A stretch of 7,245 bases of DNA from JAUWNJ01 sp034190305 (lineage in GTDB: Bacteria > Planctomycetota > Phycisphaerae > SM23-33): positions 1 to 7,245 of the forward strand of contig JAXHSV010000157.1 in the NCBI GenBank assembly GCA_034190305.1. The letters are read 5' to 3'. Below the pieces are notes generated by a model. It saw only the letters and a program-made list of their open reading frames with translations, made no database searches and had not been told where the DNA came from. Made by a program: the position numbers and the translations under genes. Shown here piece by piece: positions 5,184 through 7,245 of the stretch. Position 1 is the first letter of the stretch. Each line of letters opens with the position of its first letter.

Positions 5184-6755
5184 CTATATCTTTCTCGGGA
5201 ACAGCGGGTCGGATTTGACCGTTTTCGTTCCCGGCTCGATCAGCCCGAAGCGTCCCCGCTCGCTCAACGTCATCTCGTCGCCGTCGCAGACGCCGAGTTG
5301 CCCGAGGCCTTCGGCTGCCTTTTCAGGCATGAACGGTTCGAGGTAACTCAACACTATCCTCACTGCCTCGGCGCAGGTGTAAAGTATCGTCCCCAATCGC
5401 TCGCGATGCGACGGGTCCCTGGCGAGTTTGAACGGCGCGGTCGCATCGATGTATCGGTTCGTCGCCGACGCCAGCGACAGGACCGCGCCGACGTATTCGC
5501 TGAACTCGCACCGGTCCATTATACCCGGCAAATCGGCCTGAAGATGCTCAATAGGTCCGGCGAGGAACTCCGCCTCGACGCCTTCGGTGGCCCGCTTCTG
5601 CGGAGCGGGAACAGCCGAGTCGAAATACCGCCTTATCATGTTAACCGTCCGGCTCAGCAGGTTGCCCACGTCGTTGGCCAGTTCCGTATTATAACGCTTT
5701 CCGAACGCTTCGCCGGAGAAATCGCCGTCGGCGCCGAAGGGAACCTCGCGCAGCACGAAATAACGGAACACGTCGCGCGAATATTCCTCGCATAGTTCGT
5801 CAATCACCTCGCGCGAGATGAAATTGCCCAAACTCTTGGACATCTTTTTCCCTTCGGACGTCCACCAGCCGTGGGCGAAAACGGTCTTCGGCGGCGCAAT
5901 CTCCAGCGCCATCAGCAGGCAAGGCCAATAGACCGCGTGGAACCAGAGTATGTCCTTTCCGATAAGTTGCACGTCGGCGGGCCAGTACGCCTTCGCCCGC
6001 CCGTCGAATTCATCCCCGATTTCCGGTATGCCCAATGCCGTTATGTAGTTGCTCAGCGCATCAACCCAGACATAGACCGAATGGTCCGGGTCGTTGGGCA
6101 TCGGTATGCCCCAGCCGCCGAGTTTGTCGCTCTGTCGGGAAATGCTCAAATCATCCACGCCCTGGCCCAGTTTGCTGAGCACCTCGTTCCGCCGCGACAC
6201 CGGCTGGATGAAGCCCGGATTGGACTCGATGTGCTCGATGAGTTTCGGTATCCACTTGCCAAGGCGAAAAAACCAGCCCTGCTCGCTGTATCGAACAAGG
6301 TCGCGTCCGTCGATGGCGCTTTTATAATCGTTCTGTGCGGCAGTGAACTCCGTGACAAACTCTTCCTGACCCTCGTCGTACCATCCTTCGTATTTTCCGA
6401 GGTAGATTTCGTCGCGCTCCACGAGGCGGCGGATAAGTTCCTGCACGCGCCCCTCATGCCGCCCCTGCGATGTGCGGATAAAATCGTCGTTGGAGATGTT
6501 CAACTTAGCCCAAAGGTTCTGAAAATGCACGACGACCTCGTCGGCCAGAGCCTGCGGGCTGACCCCTTTTTCGGCGGCTGCCTTGACGATCTTGATTCCG
6601 TGCTCGTCGGTTCCGGTCAGGAAATGCACATCCCGACCCTCCGCCCGGTGATACCTCGCCAGGACGTCGGCTGCGATCGTCGTGTAGGCATGTCCGATGT
6701 GCGGCGCGTCGTTAACGTAGTAAATCGGAGTCGTTATGTAAAATTTCTCGTTCAT
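5184..6755 (-). CDS. metG: Methionyl-tRNA synthetase
   Basis: 523 residues, complete. It catalyses ATP-dependent charging of tRNA-Met in the cytosol. The class I signature HIGH is at 19-22 (in APHIGHAYT), TGTDEHG at 47-53 and KMSKS at 304-308. The Met-pocket region is represented by YVWVDALSNYITALG (228-242) and the WFHAVYWPCLLMAL helix (271-284). The connective peptide (about 120-220, KYEGWYDEGQEEFVTEF onward) has no cysteine at all, so the zinc knuckle found in many MetRS is absent, as in the B. subtilis-like short form. An anticodon-binding helical bundle runs from about 350 and the protein ends at the family-typical LFPRKI. There is no C-terminal EMAP/tRNA-binding domain. The start matches the usual MNEKFYITTPIYYVN opening, although only a weak Shine-Dalgarno precedes it. 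No T-box or other leader was identified. Confidence 0.97.
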   Translation of the reverse strand: MNEKFYITTPIYYVNDAPHIGHAYTTIAADVLARYHRAEGRDVHFLTGTDEHGIKIVKAAAEKGVSPQALADEVVVHFQNLWAKLNISNDDFIRTSQGRHEGRVQELIRRLVERDEIYLGKYEGWYDEGQEEFVTEFTAAQNDYKSAIDGRDLVRYSEQGWFFRLGKWIPKLIEHIESNPGFIQPVSRRNEVLSKLGQGVDDLSISRQSDKLGGWGIPMPNDPDHSVYVWVDALSNYITALGIPEIGDEFDGRAKAYWPADVQLIGKDILWFHAVYWPCLLMALEIAPPKTVFAHGWWTSEGKKMSKSLGNFISREVIDELCEEYSRDVFRYFVLREVPFGADGDFSGEAFGKRYNTELANDVGNLLSRTVNMIRRYFDSAVPAPQKRATEGVEAEFLAGPIEHLQADLPGIMDRCEFSEYVGAVLSLASATNRYIDATAPFKLARDPSHRERLGTILYTCAEAVRIVLSYLEPFMPEKAAEGLGQLGVCDGDEMTLSERGRFGLIEPGTKTVKSDPLFPRKI

Positions 6756-6813
6756 ACTCTGATTGATAAACCTCGTTCGTCGAAAAGAATAGCGGGATTA
6801 TTGGGATTTTTAA

Positions 6814-6875
6814 ATTACAGGATAAAAATATCCCTGCCTCCCGACCTGGCCCGTACGGGCAGGCAGGCCTGTAAT
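6814..6875. repeat. Nested inverted repeat upstream of metG
   Basis: The outer arms are ATTACAGG (6814-6821) and CCTGTAAT (6868-6875). Inside lie CCTGCCT (6833-6839) and AGGCAGG (6861-6867), and at the core is the 12-nt perfect palindrome GCCCGTACGGGC (6849-6860). The whole 62-nt block could extrude as a cruciform or fold as a hairpin in RNA. It sits 59 nt upstream of the metG start, so if the metG transcript starts further upstream the fold would be in its leader. It may also be a dispersed intergenic repeat of the genome. Confidence 0.6.
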
Positions 6876-6930
6876 CCAGTAATCTTTGCAATCCTGCTAT
6901 CTGGTCTGTTCAATCTTTGTTGTAATCGGC

Positions 6931-6958
6931 CTGTCAGGCCTAACAGCATCGCTGACAG
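6931..6958. repeat. Short inverted repeat CTGTCAG / CTGACAG
   Basis: CTGTCAG (6931-6937) and its reverse complement CTGACAG (6952-6958) are 14 nt apart. Each arm is embedded in its own odd palindrome (GGCCTGTCAGGCC and CGCTGACAGCG). On the plus strand a run of A follows, so it is not a plus-strand terminator. It could be an operator or a small hairpin in a minus-strand transcript. Confidence 0.5.
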
Positions 6959-6999
6959 CGTAAAAAAGTCAAGAAAGAAGCATATTAGTGTATCGGCAT

Positions 7000-7041
7000 T
7001 CAGCGTTCAGCAATCAGTGGTCAGCAATCAGCATTCATCCG
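7000..7041. repeat. Heptanucleotide tandem array (TCAGCAA-type, six units)
   Basis: Six consecutive 7-nt units: TCAGCGT, TCAGCAA, TCAGTGG, TCAGCAA, TCAGCAT, TCATCCG. All begin TCA and five begin TCAG. The array runs directly into an exact 10-nt tandem duplication, ATTCATCCGA at 7033-7042 and 7043-7052. This resembles short tandemly repeated sequences of bacterial intergenic regions. Confidence 0.75.
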
Positions 7042-7100
7042 AATTCATCCGAGCGCCCTTTCGCATTAGGTCTTACCCGCCAACAGGCAAGGGCAAACAG

Positions 7101-7210
7101 GAAAAATCCGGAACCGTTCGGAACGATTGGGAACGATTGGGAACAATTCGGAAAGTTTCGGAAAGATTTGGAAAAATTGGGAAAGATTTGGAAAGTTTGG
7201 GAAAGTTTAG
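7101..7210. repeat. Eleven-unit 10-nt degenerate tandem array, GAA(A/C)nnTTnG
   Basis: Units start exactly every 10 nt from 7101 to 7201 with no indel: GAAAAATCCG, GAACCGTTCG, GAACGATTGG (twice), GAACAATTCG, GAAAGTTTCG, GAAAGATTTG, GAAAAATTGG, GAAAGATTTG, GAAAGTTTGG, GAAAGTTTAG. GAA is invariant at unit positions 1-3, and TT recurs at 7-8 in all units but the first. Several units are near dyad-symmetric (GAAAGTTTC, GAACCGTTC). GAAC types lie on the left and GAAAG types on the right. The period is close to one DNA helical turn and is not a multiple of 3, so coding use is unlikely. Confidence 0.85.
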
Positions 7211-7245
7211 AAAACACGTAATCCTTTGTCGGCCAAGCAGTTGCG

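Larger units (their letters stand above)
6756..7245. other. Gene-free, repeat-rich region upstream of metG
   Basis: I find no credible gene in about 490 nt. The only open frames (6988-7221 plus, 7035-7217 minus) run through simple repeats and lack ribosome binding sites. Contents in order: an A/T-rich stretch with a GGATA-AAAA-TATCC mini-hairpin (6820-6833), a GC-rich nested palindrome (6814-6875), a CTGTCAG/CTGACAG inverted repeat (6931-6958), a 7-nt tandem array (7000-7041) running into a 10-nt duplication, and an 11-unit 10-nt array (7101-7210). The metG promoter should lie here or beyond, but I cannot point to a convincing -35/-10 pair. No tRNA-like cloverleaf was seen. Confidence 0.7.

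Noticed and set aside
5007..5795. 262-codon plus-strand frame over metG and the inverted repeat
   Set aside because: Mostly antisense to metG. The start runs through the repeat, giving the low-complexity SPYLCVSVSRH segment that arises from such repeats.
7000..7210. CRISPR array
   Set aside because: The units are 7 and 10 nt and directly adjacent, with no spacers, no repeats of CRISPR length and no cas gene nearby.
6988..7221. 77-codon plus frame and 60-codon minus frame in the repeat region
   Set aside because: Both simply translate the 7-nt and 10-nt arrays, giving periodic GKIWKVWES or FPNFSKSF-like peptides, and neither has a ribosome binding site.
6756..7245. tRNA gene or T-box leader upstream of metG
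   Set aside because: I found no acceptor/T-arm pattern, CCA end or T-box consensus in either strand of this stretch.

Overview
The window looks like chromosomal DNA from a bacterium of the Planctomycetes (PVC superphylum). The evidence is protein content. Two secreted PQQ-like beta-propeller proteins begin their mature part with the DWPNWRGP signature that is very common in planctomycetal propellers. There is also a protein of the Minf_1886 / 'Verruc_Plancto-restricted' family, and two small proteins of planctomycete-like character. I saw no transposase, integrase, phage gene, CRISPR array, tRNA or rRNA.

Layout, left to right. (1) 27-2824, minus strand: two tandem paralogous propeller genes read right to left. 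They overlap by 4 nt (GTGA), and the distal copy carries an added Pro/Lys-rich linker and TPR-like tail. (2) 2889-2960: a short intergenic region with an exact TATAAT in front of the propeller pair and a palindromic hairpin with a U-tract behind the DUF502 gene. (3) 2995-3988, minus strand: a STAS-domain (anti-sigma-factor-antagonist type) gene followed by a DUF502 two-helix membrane protein gene, probably one operon from a good sigma70-like promoter at 4053-4081. (4) 3989-4235: a divergent intergenic region. It holds that promoter and, on the plus strand, a nested set of complementary segments (4128-4220) ending just before the ribosome binding site of a 68-codon gene (4236-4442), the only plus-strand gene I accept. 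(5) 4451-5044, minus strand: a Minf_1886-family gene and a 64-codon single-pass membrane protein gene, 3 nt apart and probably translationally coupled. (6) 5045-5183: a long imperfect inverted repeat. (7) 5184-6755, minus strand: metG, a complete methionyl-tRNA synthetase without zinc-knuckle cysteines and without the C-terminal tRNA-binding domain. (8) 6756-7245: about 490 nt with no credible gene but dense in repeats: nested palindromes, a 7-nt tandem array, a 10-nt duplication, and a degenerate array of eleven 10-nt units.

The genes do not form one pathway. MetG charges tRNA-Met. The STAS protein is a likely partner-switching regulator and may act with the DUF502 membrane protein transcribed behind it. 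The propeller pair is exported and probably works in the periplasm or at the cell surface, role unknown. The Minf_1886 gene and its membrane-protein partner are of unknown function. I see no clearly new multi-gene system. The best leads are the switch-like 5' leader at 4128-4220 and the helically phased repeat array at 7101-7210.
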